Notes: generated by a model from the letters alone, not told the origin. A DNA stretch of 34,621 nt from Bacteroidota bacterium (GCA_021794195.1 JAJYRG010000023.1:1-34621), one strand, 5' to 3'; positions 18,665 through 27,080 are shown, numbered from the stretch's first letter. A program made the numbers and translations.

Positions 18665-19699
18665 ATGAGATTAAAGCTTGATTTATTTGTAGTAGCCTTA
18701 CTTATTTCTATTGTAATCGCTTATATATATCCTGATTTGGTGTTACTGGGCGAAGGAAAACTATTGGATAGAATTACTTCTATAGGAGTTGCCGTTATTT
18801 TTTTCTTATATGGTTTGAAGCTAAGCCTTCAGGAAATAAAATCAGGATTGAAAAACTGGAAATTACATTTGATGATACAGTCTTTTACCTTCATTGTTTT
18901 TCCTTTGGTTTTATTGCTTTTTTATCCTTTAGTGAGCGATGGAATTCAGTTTGACTTCTGGTTATCTTTCTTTTTTCTTGCTGTGTTACCTTCTACTGTT
19001 TCTTCATCCGTGGTATTGGTATCTATTGCTAAAGGTAATGTTCCTGCATCTATCTTTAATGCCAGTATATCAGGTTTAATAGGGGTGGTGATTACCCCTT
19101 TATGGATGGCTGCTTTTTTATCTTTTGATGGAGAAACCTCTTTCGGTAGTATTTATTTAGGATTGGTTTTCGAGATCATTATGCCTGTTATATTAGGTTT
19201 GTTTTTACAAAAGTACTGGGGCACTTGGGCAACGCGAAACAGCAAGGTTCTCTCAAATTTTGATAAATTTATCATACTCCTTATTGTGTATGCCAGTTTC
19301 GCGGATTCATTCGTGAGTGGCGTGTTTGAAAATACTGGGAAGCTTTATTTGGTATACGTAACCGTAGGGAGTTTGGTGCTGTTTTATGTAGTTTATTGGA
19401 TTTTAAGTTATCTTAGTAGAAGTGTGTTTCATTTTAAAGAAGAGGACGCCATTGCCGGTATTTTTTGTGGTTCAAAGAAATCTTTAACTCACGGCAGTGT
19501 TTTTGGGAAGCTTTTATTTGCTAATAATCCAAGTGCTGGATTGTACTATCTTCCCCTTATGATTTATCATGCTCTGCAAATATTGATCATTACCGTTATT
19601 GCTCAGCGTTATGGTAACAGAGAAATTAATTCTGAACAAAATCCATTTGGCAATAGAAGCAAAAGTGAAAAAATGAGCATAAGTCTTAAAAGAAAATAG
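18665..19699 (+). CDS. Bile acid:sodium symporter-like (SBF-like, YfeH type) transporter
   Basis: A 344-residue inner-membrane protein with about nine to ten transmembrane segments, of the SBF-like (PF13593-type) group. Supporting features are FFLYGLKLSLQEI after the first two helices, the paired LPSTVSSSVVLVSIAKGN (about 114-131) and the late SKKSLTHGSVFGKLLF followed by LPLMIYHALQI. These are the crossover-motif regions of the bile-acid symporter fold. The substrate is unknown; organic anions or a metabolite are typical family guesses. The C-terminal 30 residues are polar and cytoplasmic. The stop codon is only 2 bp from the next start, so it is co-transcribed with the CDF transporter. Confidence 0.87.
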   Translation: MRLKLDLFVVALLISIVIAYIYPDLVLLGEGKLLDRITSIGVAVIFFLYGLKLSLQEIKSGLKNWKLHLMIQSFTFIVFPLVLLLFYPLVSDGIQFDFWLSFFFLAVLPSTVSSSVVLVSIAKGNVPASIFNASISGLIGVVITPLWMAAFLSFDGETSFGSIYLGLVFEIIMPVILGLFLQKYWGTWATRNSKVLSNFDKFIILLIVYASFADSFVSGVFENTGKLYLVYVTVGSLVLFYVVYWILSYLSRSVFHFKEEDAIAGIFCGSKKSLTHGSVFGKLLFANNPSAGLYYLPLMIYHALQILIITVIAQRYGNREINSEQNPFGNRSKSEKMSISLKRK

Positions 19700-19701
19700 A
19701 A

Positions 19702-20691
19702 ATGGTAGAGAAGCAAAAACGCTTAATAATTATTGCAGTAGGGGTCAGTTTCTCTCTGATGATAATTAAGTTCATAGCGTTTTTTATGACCGGTTCGAAT
19801 GCTATATTTACGGATGCGGCAGAAAGTATCGTAAATGTGATTGCGAGCGGTTTCGCCTTTTATAGCATTCATCTTTCTTCCCGGCCAAAGGATGAGAATC
19901 ATCCGTACGGGCACGGGAAAGTAGAGTTTTTTTCCGTATTTGTAGAAGGAGGGCTTATCGTGATAGCTGGCTTGGTGATCCTAGCCAAATCCGTCTATAA
20001 TTTGTTTTTTCCATCTTCTATTACTCATCTCGATGAAGGTTTATGGTTGGTGCTTTTTACTGCTGTCGTTAATTATGGACTGGGTTTTTACCTAGTAAAA
20101 AGTAGTAAGAACTTAAACTCTATGGTTTTGGAAGCTGATGGAAAGCACCTGAAAGTTGATGCCTATAGTACCTGTGCAGTGATAATTGGCTTGATTGTAC
20201 TGAAAGCTACCGGATATTTCTGGATTGATTCAGTCATTTCTATTATTATGGGAGGTTTTATCCTCTGGAGTGGCTATAAGCTTCTCCGGACATCTATAAG
20301 TGGTTTAATGGATGAGTCGGATAGTGAAACTCTCAACAAAGTAGTTGAGATATTAAATACAAACCGAAGAAAACAATGGATCGATATCCATAACTTGAGG
20401 GTACAGAGGTATGGAAATGAACTACATATAGACTGCCACCTGACCCTTCCTAACTATTATGACTTAAATCAGGTTCATGACGAACTATTAGCCGTAGAGG
20501 CTTTGTTAAATAAAGAATTAAATACATCCGTTGAGCTTTTTGTACATGCAGATCCTTGCGTACCTAATTGTTGTTCGCATTGTGGAGTGGAGAATTGTCC
20601 TATTCGCTCTGCACCTCAAAGAGAGCGGATAGAGTGGAATACTAAGAATATAACGAAAAATATGAAGCATTTTAGAAGTAAAGAGTTGTAG
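19702..20691 (+). CDS. Cation diffusion facilitator (CDF) metal exporter with Cys-rich tail
   Basis: A 329-residue CDF efflux protein with six transmembrane helices and a C-terminal cytosolic domain. The central metal site is expected from E41/N45 in TM2 (AAESIVNVIAS) and H149/D153 in TM5 (GKHLKVDAYS). HPYGHGKVE (67-75) is the conserved TM2-TM3 loop. The E/N pair replaces the Asp pair of FieF, so the metal preference is uncertain. The C-terminal domain ends with VHADPC and a Cys cluster C286, C290, C291, C294 and C299, then CPIR; this could bind a metal. I believe similar tails occur in other Bacteroidota members. It follows the SBF-like gene by 2 bp. Confidence 0.9.
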   Translation: MVEKQKRLIIIAVGVSFSLMIIKFIAFFMTGSNAIFTDAAESIVNVIASGFAFYSIHLSSRPKDENHPYGHGKVEFFSVFVEGGLIVIAGLVILAKSVYNLFFPSSITHLDEGLWLVLFTAVVNYGLGFYLVKSSKNLNSMVLEADGKHLKVDAYSTCAVIIGLIVLKATGYFWIDSVISIIMGGFILWSGYKLLRTSISGLMDESDSETLNKVVEILNTNRRKQWIDIHNLRVQRYGNELHIDCHLTLPNYYDLNQVHDELLAVEALLNKELNTSVELFVHADPCVPNCCSHCGVENCPIRSAPQRERIEWNTKNITKNMKHFRSKEL

Positions 20692-20899
20692 TATTTTGTT
20701 GTTTCAGATGAAATTCAGGTGTCGGATGTATGTATAGAATATCGTAAATAAAAAAGGAATGAGAAAATAACTGAGAATTTTAGTTACATTAGTCTAATTT
20801 CAAGAAAAATTTAAATCTGCTCTACTTTTTCTACTTACTGACCAGAACCATCGTATGAGTATATGTGTTAGAATAAGGTTGGGCATTAAAAAAAATAAT

Positions 20900-21661
20900 A
20901 TGAATAATGTTGAAAGGCATACGTATATCTTAAACCAATTAGATAAAAATGGTAAAGTTTTAGTATTGGATCTTTGCGAGGAACTGGGGGTTTCGTCGGT
21001 AACTATCCGGAAGGACCTTCGGTTTCTGGAAGAAGAGAATTTATTGTTCAGAACTCATGGGGGGGCTACAAAACAAAACCCTTACACGACGGATAAGTCT
21101 GTTTATGAAAAGGCAAAGATTAATGTAGAAGAGAAGAGCAGGATAGGAAAGCTTGCTGCTTCCCTTATTGAAGAAAATGATTCTATAATTATTGCTTCGG
21201 GTACCACATTATTGGCTATGGCCAAAGAAATAAAACCAAAAGGTGAGCTTACGGTGGTAACCTCTTCATTACAGGTAGCTACTCAGATGGGAGCTTTCCA
21301 TAATGCGGAAATTATCCAATTAGGCGGAACAGTGAGAAAGACTTCTTTTTCAGTAGCCGGTATGTTCTCTGAATTGATTCTGGACAATTTTTATTGTTCA
21401 AAATTATTTTTGGGTGTAGATGGGCTGGATATGGATTTTGGCATTACAACGACAAATGCACAAGAAGCACAGTTAAACCGTAAAATGATTGATTCAGCGC
21501 ATAAAGTTATCGTATTAGCTGATTCAAGCAAGTTTGATAAAAAAAGTTTTGGGAAAATAACGGAATTAGATAAGATTGATATTGTGATCACAGATGAAAT
21601 TAGTGAAACACATAAAGAGGCACTGGAAGCGCAGGGCGTTAAAGTTTTAATAGCGAATTAA
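20900..21661 (+). CDS. DeoR/GlpR-family transcriptional regulator
   Basis: A 253-residue regulator. The N-terminal winged HTH (MNNVERHTYILNQLDKNGK, VLDLCEELGVSSVTIRKDLRFLEEE, then RTHGGA at about 56-61) is the DeoR DNA-binding signature. The C-terminal DeoRC domain binds sugar phosphates and shows IIASGTTLLAMA, LGGTVRKTSFSVAG, FLGVDGLD and VLADSSKFDKKSFG. The frame begins at 20855, but the ATG at 20900 starts exactly at the HTH and is preferred; the 15 extra residues do not fit the family. It lies 81 bp upstream of the Gfo/Idh gene with a small hairpin between, so it could be the local regulator. Ligand unknown. Confidence 0.9.
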   Translation: MNNVERHTYILNQLDKNGKVLVLDLCEELGVSSVTIRKDLRFLEEENLLFRTHGGATKQNPYTTDKSVYEKAKINVEEKSRIGKLAASLIEENDSIIIASGTTLLAMAKEIKPKGELTVVTSSLQVATQMGAFHNAEIIQLGGTVRKTSFSVAGMFSELILDNFYCSKLFLGVDGLDMDFGITTTNAQEAQLNRKMIDSAHKVIVLADSSKFDKKSFGKITELDKIDIVITDEISETHKEALEAQGVKVLIAN

Positions 21662-21673
21662 AGAATGTAAATT

Positions 21674-21703
21674 AGGTAGTTTCTTTATAAAAAACTACCT
21701 TTA
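21674..21703 (+). terminator. Possible terminator or attenuating hairpin after the DeoR gene
   Basis: A perfect 9-bp inverted repeat, AGGTAGTTT (21674-21682) and AAACTACCT (21692-21700), with a 9-nt loop and only a short T tract (TTTAG). It is weak for a rho-independent terminator. It may separate the regulator from the downstream operon or act as an attenuator/mRNA-end stabiliser. Confidence 0.45.
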
Positions 21704-21742
21704 GAGCACATAATTAAAAAATAGTCGAATAAATATTATACA

Positions 21743-23011
21743 ATGAAGAATAATCAAAACTCAAGACGTGAATTTATAAAAAAATCACTGATGGGTGCGG
21801 CAGCTTTTACCATAGTACCCCGGTATGTATTAGGCGGTAAAGGTTTTTTAGCACCTAGTGATCATTTGACAAAAGGGGTAATTGGTGTGGGAGGAATGGG
21901 GAGAAATCATTTTAAATACGCAGGTACGAAGACAGTTGCCATTTGTGATGTAGATACCCGGCATCTTGCGATAGCACAAAAAGCACTGGGAGGGGGAGTC
22001 AAAGAGTTTCATGATTTTCGGGAATTGATACAAAATCCCGAGGTGGACATTGTACATATTGCAACGCCTCCTCATTGGCATGGTTTGATGGCGGTGGAAG
22101 CAGCCCGCTCCGGAAAAGATATCTGGTGCGAAAAACCAATGACCCGCACTATCGGGGAAGGGGAAAAGGTAAAAGAAGCAGTAGCTCAACACGGTAATAT
22201 TTTTAGATTAAACACATGGTTTAGGTTTGAAGATAATTTTTACGGTATGCAAGTTCCCGTTAAGAAGATAAAAAAACTTGTGGATACAGGTATGTTAGGC
22301 TGGCCTTTGAAAGTGACTATCAGCAAACATACGGGGTTTGATTGGAAGTTTTATTGGGTAGGAAATGAGAACCTTCCTGTGGAACCAGTGCCTAAAGAAT
22401 TGGACTATGACATGTGGTTAGGTCCAGCCCCTCACAAACCTTACAGTACACATCGTGTACATACCACTTTTAGAGGGTATTGGGATTACGATGGTGGGGG
22501 ATTAGGAGATATGGGACAGCACTATATAGATCCTATACAGTATTTTCTTGGCAAAGATGATGAAAGCCCGGTCGAAATTGAAGTCGATGCACCACAGCAA
22601 CATCCAGACGCTGTAGGGACTTGGCGTAGAATTACATATCGCTATGCGGACGGCTGTGAAATTATTTTAGATGGTGAAGGAAAAGACGAAGGAATGGCTT
22701 ATATAGAAGGCCCGAAAGGCAAGCTTTACAAAGGCTTTGTCTCAGATATCCCGGATTTAGAAAGAAAACTCGCTGAATTTCCCGATCCTGAACCACAGGT
22801 TACCGATTTTGTGGACGCCGTGAAGACACGGAAAAAGTTTGCCCTTAATGAGTCGAACGGCCATAGATCTTGTACAGTAGTAAATTTGGGTTTGATTGCT
22901 CTACGTTTGAACAGATCGTTAAAATTTGACTCCGAAAAGCAACGGTTTATTGACGATGAGGGGGCTAACAGATTGATAAACCAACCCATGAGAGGCCCTT
23001 GGACTATATAA
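21743..23011 (+). CDS. Tat-exported Gfo/Idh/MocA family oxidoreductase
   Basis: NAD(P)-dependent oxidoreductase predicted to oxidise or reduce a sugar or glycoside in the periplasm. The N terminus has a twin-arginine signal, SRREFIKKS (7-15), followed by a hydrophobic segment to about residue 30. The Rossmann motif is GVGGMG (48-53), and the family EKP appears as E130-K131-P132 in WCEKPMTRT. The C-terminal domain carries GGGLGDMGQHYIDP, with the conserved Asp and His expected at the active site. Length is 422 aa. Tat export fits a protein folded with its cofactor. The next gene starts 9 bp after the stop, so the two are probably one operon. Its partner has DUF1080 domains, which suggests 3-keto-glycoside chemistry. 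Confidence 0.88.
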   Translation: MKNNQNSRREFIKKSLMGAAAFTIVPRYVLGGKGFLAPSDHLTKGVIGVGGMGRNHFKYAGTKTVAICDVDTRHLAIAQKALGGGVKEFHDFRELIQNPEVDIVHIATPPHWHGLMAVEAARSGKDIWCEKPMTRTIGEGEKVKEAVAQHGNIFRLNTWFRFEDNFYGMQVPVKKIKKLVDTGMLGWPLKVTISKHTGFDWKFYWVGNENLPVEPVPKELDYDMWLGPAPHKPYSTHRVHTTFRGYWDYDGGGLGDMGQHYIDPIQYFLGKDDESPVEIEVDAPQQHPDAVGTWRRITYRYADGCEIILDGEGKDEGMAYIEGPKGKLYKGFVSDIPDLERKLAEFPDPEPQVTDFVDAVKTRKKFALNESNGHRSCTVVNLGLIALRLNRSLKFDSEKQRFIDDEGANRLINQPMRGPWTI

Positions 23012-23020
23012 TATAAGACG

Positions 23021-26000
23021 ATGAAAACTATGAGAAAGACAATATATATAATAACATTATTATTGAGCGTGAGTTTTGTTTCCCATGCACAACTCGCTTC
23101 TAATCGTACCAGTGAAACAAAAGTTGCGGATATATTGGCCAAACAACCTTCGGATGATAAGGCCAAAATGGATGCGGCTATGAAAGAGTTAGAGGGTTTT
23201 TCTAAAGAAGATTTCTCTCTTTTGTTGCAAGGTTTGAAACCCCAGGGAGGCAAAAATGAAAAAACAGAATATGCAGTTAATTCTTATTCTTTTTATGTTA
23301 TGCAGCCCGGGAAAGAAAACTTAAGAGTAACTTTCGTAGAAGGCTTGCTTGATGCTCTGGAAAAAATAGAAGACAAAAATAATAAAGGTTTTATTTTTAG
23401 AATGCTCGTTCAATCTGCCAAAGAGGAAACTGTCGATGCTGTTTCTCCTTATTTGTTGGACAAAGATTTAGCGGAAAAAGCGGGTAGAGTGTTAAATCGT
23501 ATCGGTACGGAAAAAGCTGTAGAAGCTCTTTCCCATGCATTGGATGAAGCAACAGAAGACTATTCAGCAATAGCTATTATTGCAGCATTGGGAGATTTGA
23601 AAGCCATTGACACTGAAGAGAAGATCATCGCGCAGTTGGATAAATATGAAAGCGCGGAATTAAATAAAACTATTTATTTTGCGCTGAGCAAGATGGGAGG
23701 TACGAAATCTCAGAAGATCTTTGAGAAAAAGCTTAAAGAAGTTGATTATCAGTATGAAAATGATAATGTGGCAGGTGCAGCTGTAGATTATGCTATTCAG
23801 TTAGAAGCTAATAAAAACAAGAAGCAAGCCGTTAAATTTGTTAACAAACTATATAAAGGAGCTGTTAAAAGCGAGCGCTATCAAGCCCAAATTGCAGCTT
23901 TGAAATTGTTGAACAAATGGGAGCCGAGAAAAACAACTAAAAAATTGTTGCAGGCTGTCGATTCTGAAAATGCTGAGCTGAGACATTTAGGACTAACGGG
24001 TCTAAAATCTAATCACAGTGCTACAGCTAAGATTTTAAAATCTTTGGAGAAATATTCTCCTGAAAAGCAGGAAAGTGTTTTATTGTTTTTCGCAGAAAAT
24101 GGAATACCAGCCGATTTAACTATAATCAAGCCCTTTGCTGAATCGGAGAATTTACGCGTCCGCTTTGCCGCATTGGAAGCTGTACATAAAATAAGCAAGC
24201 AAAAAGAAACACAGTTTTTAATTGATCATTTGGGCACAGGAGAAAAAGAGCAGGACAGCTTTATTAAAAGGTTGATTTTAAGTACAAAATCAGCCGGTGC
24301 TATCCAAACGGTTAATGAGAACCTGGAAAAAACAGAGAACGAAAAGATAAAAGAGGTTTTACTGGAAGTACTTGCAGTGAGAAGAAATGACTCTTCTTTT
24401 GATGCTGTTTATCCATTGACAAAAAGTAATAATGAAATACTAAAGAAGAAAGCATACCAAGCGCTATCCAATGTGAGTTCGGATCAGCACCTGACGGAAC
24501 TTTTTGCCGATATCTCTAATGTGTCCGGCGAAGAATTACAATACACACAAGAGGCGATTGTTTCTGCTTTGAATTATAGTGATAAAAAAGACCAAGAGAT
24601 AAAACATCTTTCATCCTTAATTTCCCGGTCCAGCGCCCCTTCTGCAGCTAAGTTTTTCCCGATTTTCTCTGGATTAGGAGGGGAAGAAGCTTTAAAAGCT
24701 GTCAATAACTATACAGAATCACCGGGAGCTGGATTAAAAACAGAATCTTTTAAAGCGCTTGCTAATTGGAAAGATTCAGAAACCTTACCTATTCTTTTAG
24801 AGTTGTTTAAAAAAGATCACAATGATAAAGACTTTGAACTGCTCTATAAAGGAGTAATATCTCAGGTGAATAAAAGTGAGGAAACTTTGGAAAGAAAAGG
24901 GCTTTTCCTCAGAGATGCTTTTGAATATGCCCGGACTGTCGAACAAAAGCGCATGGCTTTAGCGGCTATGGAAGCAACAGAAACTTACCAATCTCTGTTG
25001 TTTGCAGGCAGATTTTTAGAGGATAAAGATTTGAAATCAACAGCCACAAATACGGCAATGAACATTGCGATCGAAAATCCCGAATATTATGGTTCTGAAG
25101 TAAGGAGGATTTTGGAAAAAGTAAGCGAAAATCTTTCTGATGGAGATAGTGAAAGTTCTTACCTTAATGAGGCCGTAATACGGCACTTGGATGAAATGCC
25201 GGAAGGAGAAGGTTTTGTTTCTGTTTTCAACGGTAAAGATTTGACCGGATGGAAAGGATTGGTGGAAAACCCCATAAAAAGAAAGAATATGTCTGCCGAA
25301 GAACTTGAAGCCAATCAAAAGAAAGCAGATGAAATAATGCGTGCAGGCTGGGTGGTTGAAAATGGAGAGCTTGTTTTTGTAGGCGAAGGAGACAACATTG
25401 CCACTACGAAAGACTATGGAGATTTTGAAATGTTGGTCGATTGGAAGTTAGACAAAGATGGAAAAGAACCGGATGCAGGAATATATTTACGAGGTACTCC
25501 TCAAGTACAGATTTGGGATACATCACGGACAGATGTGGGGGCTGAAGTAGGATCAGGAGGCTTATACAACAATCAAGAACACGAAGCTGATCCGCTAACT
25601 GTTGCTGATAATCCGCTGGGCGAATGGAATACTTTTAAAATTCGAATGGTGGGAGATAAAGTGAGTGTATGGCTGAATGGTGAACTCGTAACAGATGAAG
25701 TTGTTCTCGAAAACTACTGGGATCGCAGTCAAGAGATATTCCCTAAAGAACAAATAGAACTGCAGGCTCATGGTTCAAAGGTATATTACAGAGATGTGTA
25801 TATAAAAGAGCTTCCGAAAAAAGAAAAGTATGATTTATCAGAAGAAGAGAAGGCCGAAGGTTTTGAAATGCTGTTCGATGGAACCGATTTAGAGAAATGG
25901 ACAGGTTCAAAAAGCTACTCTATAAATGAAAGCGGTGAGCTATGGATAAATCCAGATGTGGATGCAGGAGACAGTGGGAGTAATTTTTTTACGAAAGAGG

Positions 26001-26440
26001 AATATGATGATTTTGTATTCAGATTCGAGTTTAAACTGACTGAAGGTGCTAATAACGGCGTCGGAATTCGTGCGCCTCTAAAAGGAAATGCTGCCTATGA
26101 AGGTATGGAAATACAGATTTTGGACGATGAAGCCGATATCTATAAAAATCTGAAAGAGTACCAATTCCATGGTTCTGTGTATGGTGTTATTCCAGCAGAA
26201 AGAGGAGCGTTAAAACCTTTGGGCGAATGGAATGAAGAGGAAATTCATATTAAAGGAAATAAAATTAAAGTGACTGTGAATGGGAAAGTAGTCGTAGATG
26301 GAGATATTGAAGAAGCGAGTAAAAACGGGACTATAGATAATTTGGATCACCCCGGATTGAAAAAGACTAAAGGACATGTTGGCTTTTTAGGACATGGAGA
26401 TGTGGTGTATTTCCGAAATATTCGAATAAAAAAGCTTTAA
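23021..26440 (+). CDS. Exported HEAT-like repeat protein with two DUF1080 (3-keto-glycoside lyase/hydrolase) domains
   Basis: A 1139-residue secreted protein. The signal peptide is residues 1-23 (hydrophobic TIYIITLLLSVSFVSHA, cleavage before QL). Residues about 100-720 form a helical, repetitive solenoid of HEAT-like repeats (for example VEALSHALDE, ALKLLNKWEP). The first DUF1080 domain (about 732-935) begins FVSVFNGKDLTGWKG and includes DAGIYLRGTPQVQIWD and GEWNTFKIRM. The second (about 947-1139) begins FEMLFDGTDLEKW, has NGVGIRAPLKG, EGMEIQILDD and GEWNEEEIHI, and ends VVYFRNIRIKKL. DUF1080 proteins adopt a concanavalin-like fold and some are 3-keto-glycoside 1,2-lyases, hydratases or hydrolases. 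The two domains differ clearly, so they may carry different steps or specificities. It follows the Tat oxidoreductase by 9 bp and ends at a terminator. Confidence 0.85.
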   Translation: MKTMRKTIYIITLLLSVSFVSHAQLASNRTSETKVADILAKQPSDDKAKMDAAMKELEGFSKEDFSLLLQGLKPQGGKNEKTEYAVNSYSFYVMQPGKENLRVTFVEGLLDALEKIEDKNNKGFIFRMLVQSAKEETVDAVSPYLLDKDLAEKAGRVLNRIGTEKAVEALSHALDEATEDYSAIAIIAALGDLKAIDTEEKIIAQLDKYESAELNKTIYFALSKMGGTKSQKIFEKKLKEVDYQYENDNVAGAAVDYAIQLEANKNKKQAVKFVNKLYKGAVKSERYQAQIAALKLLNKWEPRKTTKKLLQAVDSENAELRHLGLTGLKSNHSATAKILKSLEKYSPEKQESVLLFFAENGIPADLTIIKPFAESENLRVRFAALEAVHKISKQKETQFLIDHLGTGEKEQDSFIKRLILSTKSAGAIQTVNENLEKTENEKIKEVLLEVLAVRRNDSSFDAVYPLTKSNNEILKKKAYQALSNVSSDQHLTELFADISNVSGEELQYTQEAIVSALNYSDKKDQEIKHLSSLISRSSAPSAAKFFPIFSGLGGEEALKAVNNYTESPGAGLKTESFKALANWKDSETLPILLELFKKDHNDKDFELLYKGVISQVNKSEETLERKGLFLRDAFEYARTVEQKRMALAAMEATETYQSLLFAGRFLEDKDLKSTATNTAMNIAIENPEYYGSEVRRILEKVSENLSDGDSESSYLNEAVIRHLDEMPEGEGFVSVFNGKDLTGWKGLVENPIKRKNMSAEELEANQKKADEIMRAGWVVENGELVFVGEGDNIATTKDYGDFEMLVDWKLDKDGKEPDAGIYLRGTPQVQIWDTSRTDVGAEVGSGGLYNNQEHEADPLTVADNPLGEWNTFKIRMVGDKVSVWLNGELVTDEVVLENYWDRSQEIFPKEQIELQAHGSKVYYRDVYIKELPKKEKYDLSEEEKAEGFEMLFDGTDLEKWTGSKSYSINESGELWINPDVDAGDSGSNFFTKEEYDDFVFRFEFKLTEGANNGVGIRAPLKGNAAYEGMEIQILDDEADIYKNLKEYQFHGSVYGVIPAERGALKPLGEWNEEEIHIKGNKIKVTVNGKVVVDGDIEEASKNGTIDNLDHPGLKKTKGHVGFLGHGDVVYFRNIRIKKL

Positions 26441-26482
26441 TTACTTAAATTTATAAAAGATTTTCGAAAAGAAAATTTTTCT

Positions 26483-26514
26483 AAAAAGCCGGATGATAAA
26501 TTCCGGCTTTTTTT
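26483..26514 (+). terminator. Rho-independent terminator of the DUF1080 operon
   Basis: An 11-bp perfect stem, AAAAAGCCGGA (26483-26493) and TCCGGCTTTTT (26502-26512), with an 8-nt loop and a T run. It lies 43 bp after the HEAT-DUF1080 stop. Confidence 0.92.
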
Positions 26515-26533
26515 ATGTTTTACCTTATGTTTA

Positions 26534-26566
26534 TTTGGACTCATTCTTAATAATTTGTTATATTTG
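26534..26566 (+). promoter_or_regulatory. Bacteroidota-type promoter of the small Cys protein gene
   Basis: TTTG (26534-26537), a 21-nt spacer and TATATTTG (26559-26566) fit the -33/-7 architecture TTG-N19-21-TAnnTTTG. Initiation near 26571 leaves about 24 nt before the ATG at 26595. This is the best-matching promoter I found in the window. Confidence 0.6.
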
Positions 26567-26594
26567 TGATTCATCGAACAGGCTCGGTACACAG

Positions 26595-26960
26595 ATGTTT
26601 TGTAAAAATGTAAAATTAGAAGATGTTTTTGAGTCCGAATATGGGGCAGTGCGGCAGTGCAATAATAAGAACTGTTATTGGCTCTATTTTAACGGAACTC
26701 AGACAAAATTTACCGTTCGGGATTTATTTCTATTTAAAAATAGGGTGGACCAGATAAATATCGAAAAAATGTTAACCGATTCTTCTGTTTCGTGCGACTT
26801 TGAAATCATCATGCCTTTTCGTACTGAGCGATGTTTTGTTTTATCGGTATGTGATATTGTCCGGCTGAAAGAATTATTAAAAGGTGCAAAATTTATGATT
26901 GAGCTAAACAGCGAAATCAAAAGCTGTTTAAACCGGGGCTTATACATCGTCAATAATTAA
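26595..26960 (+). CDS. Small Cys-containing hypothetical protein (possibly DUF6686-like)
   Basis: A 121-residue predicted cytosolic protein with no signal peptide or membrane helix. It opens MFCKNVKLED, has EYGAVRQC and NKNCYWLYFNGT (C22 and C27, plus C3), then a mixed alpha/beta region ending KFMIELNSEIKSC. The first half resembles the small Bacteroidota family DUF6686, in which a Gly precedes a Cys pair, but I cannot confirm this. The frame runs back to 26493, yet that ATG sits inside the preceding terminator hairpin and before the promoter, so 26595 is the start. It stands alone ahead of ferritin. Function unknown. Confidence 0.7.
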   Translation: MFCKNVKLEDVFESEYGAVRQCNNKNCYWLYFNGTQTKFTVRDLFLFKNRVDQINIEKMLTDSSVSCDFEIIMPFRTERCFVLSVCDIVRLKELLKGAKFMIELNSEIKSCLNRGLYIVNN

Positions 26961-26964
26961 TACG

Positions 26965-27000
26965 GTTAAAAACTATTATAGAGAAAAAGAAGTTTTTAAC
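26965..27000. repeat. Short perfect inverted repeat after the small Cys protein gene
   Basis: GTTAAAAACT (26965-26974) and AGTTTTTAAC (26991-27000) are perfect 10-bp inverted copies separated by 16 nt, starting 4 bp after the stop. There is no T run after it, so it is a weak terminator, mRNA-end hairpin or possible operator upstream of ferritin. Confidence 0.4.
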
Positions 27001-27072
27001 TCCTTACTTGCCAAAGTAATTTAGACTGAATTTGTATTGTTTTTTTTCTATTCTAATCTTGTATGAAACTCT

Positions 27073-27080
27073 TATTTTTG
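27073..27080 (+). promoter_or_regulatory. Candidate -7 box for the ferritin gene
   Basis: TATTTTTG matches TAnnTTTG, 82 nt before the ferritin ATG at 27163, and would give a leader of about 78 nt. No TTG at the ideal -33 spacing was found. Confidence 0.35.

Noticed and set aside
20855-20899. 15-residue extension of the DeoR regulator
   Set aside because: It precedes the HTH with no family similarity; the ATG at 20900 begins at the usual DeoR N terminus.
26493-26594. N-terminal extension of the small Cys protein
   Set aside because: The upstream ATG sits inside the terminator stem-loop of the preceding gene, and the likely promoter lies downstream of it. The start at 26595 is better.
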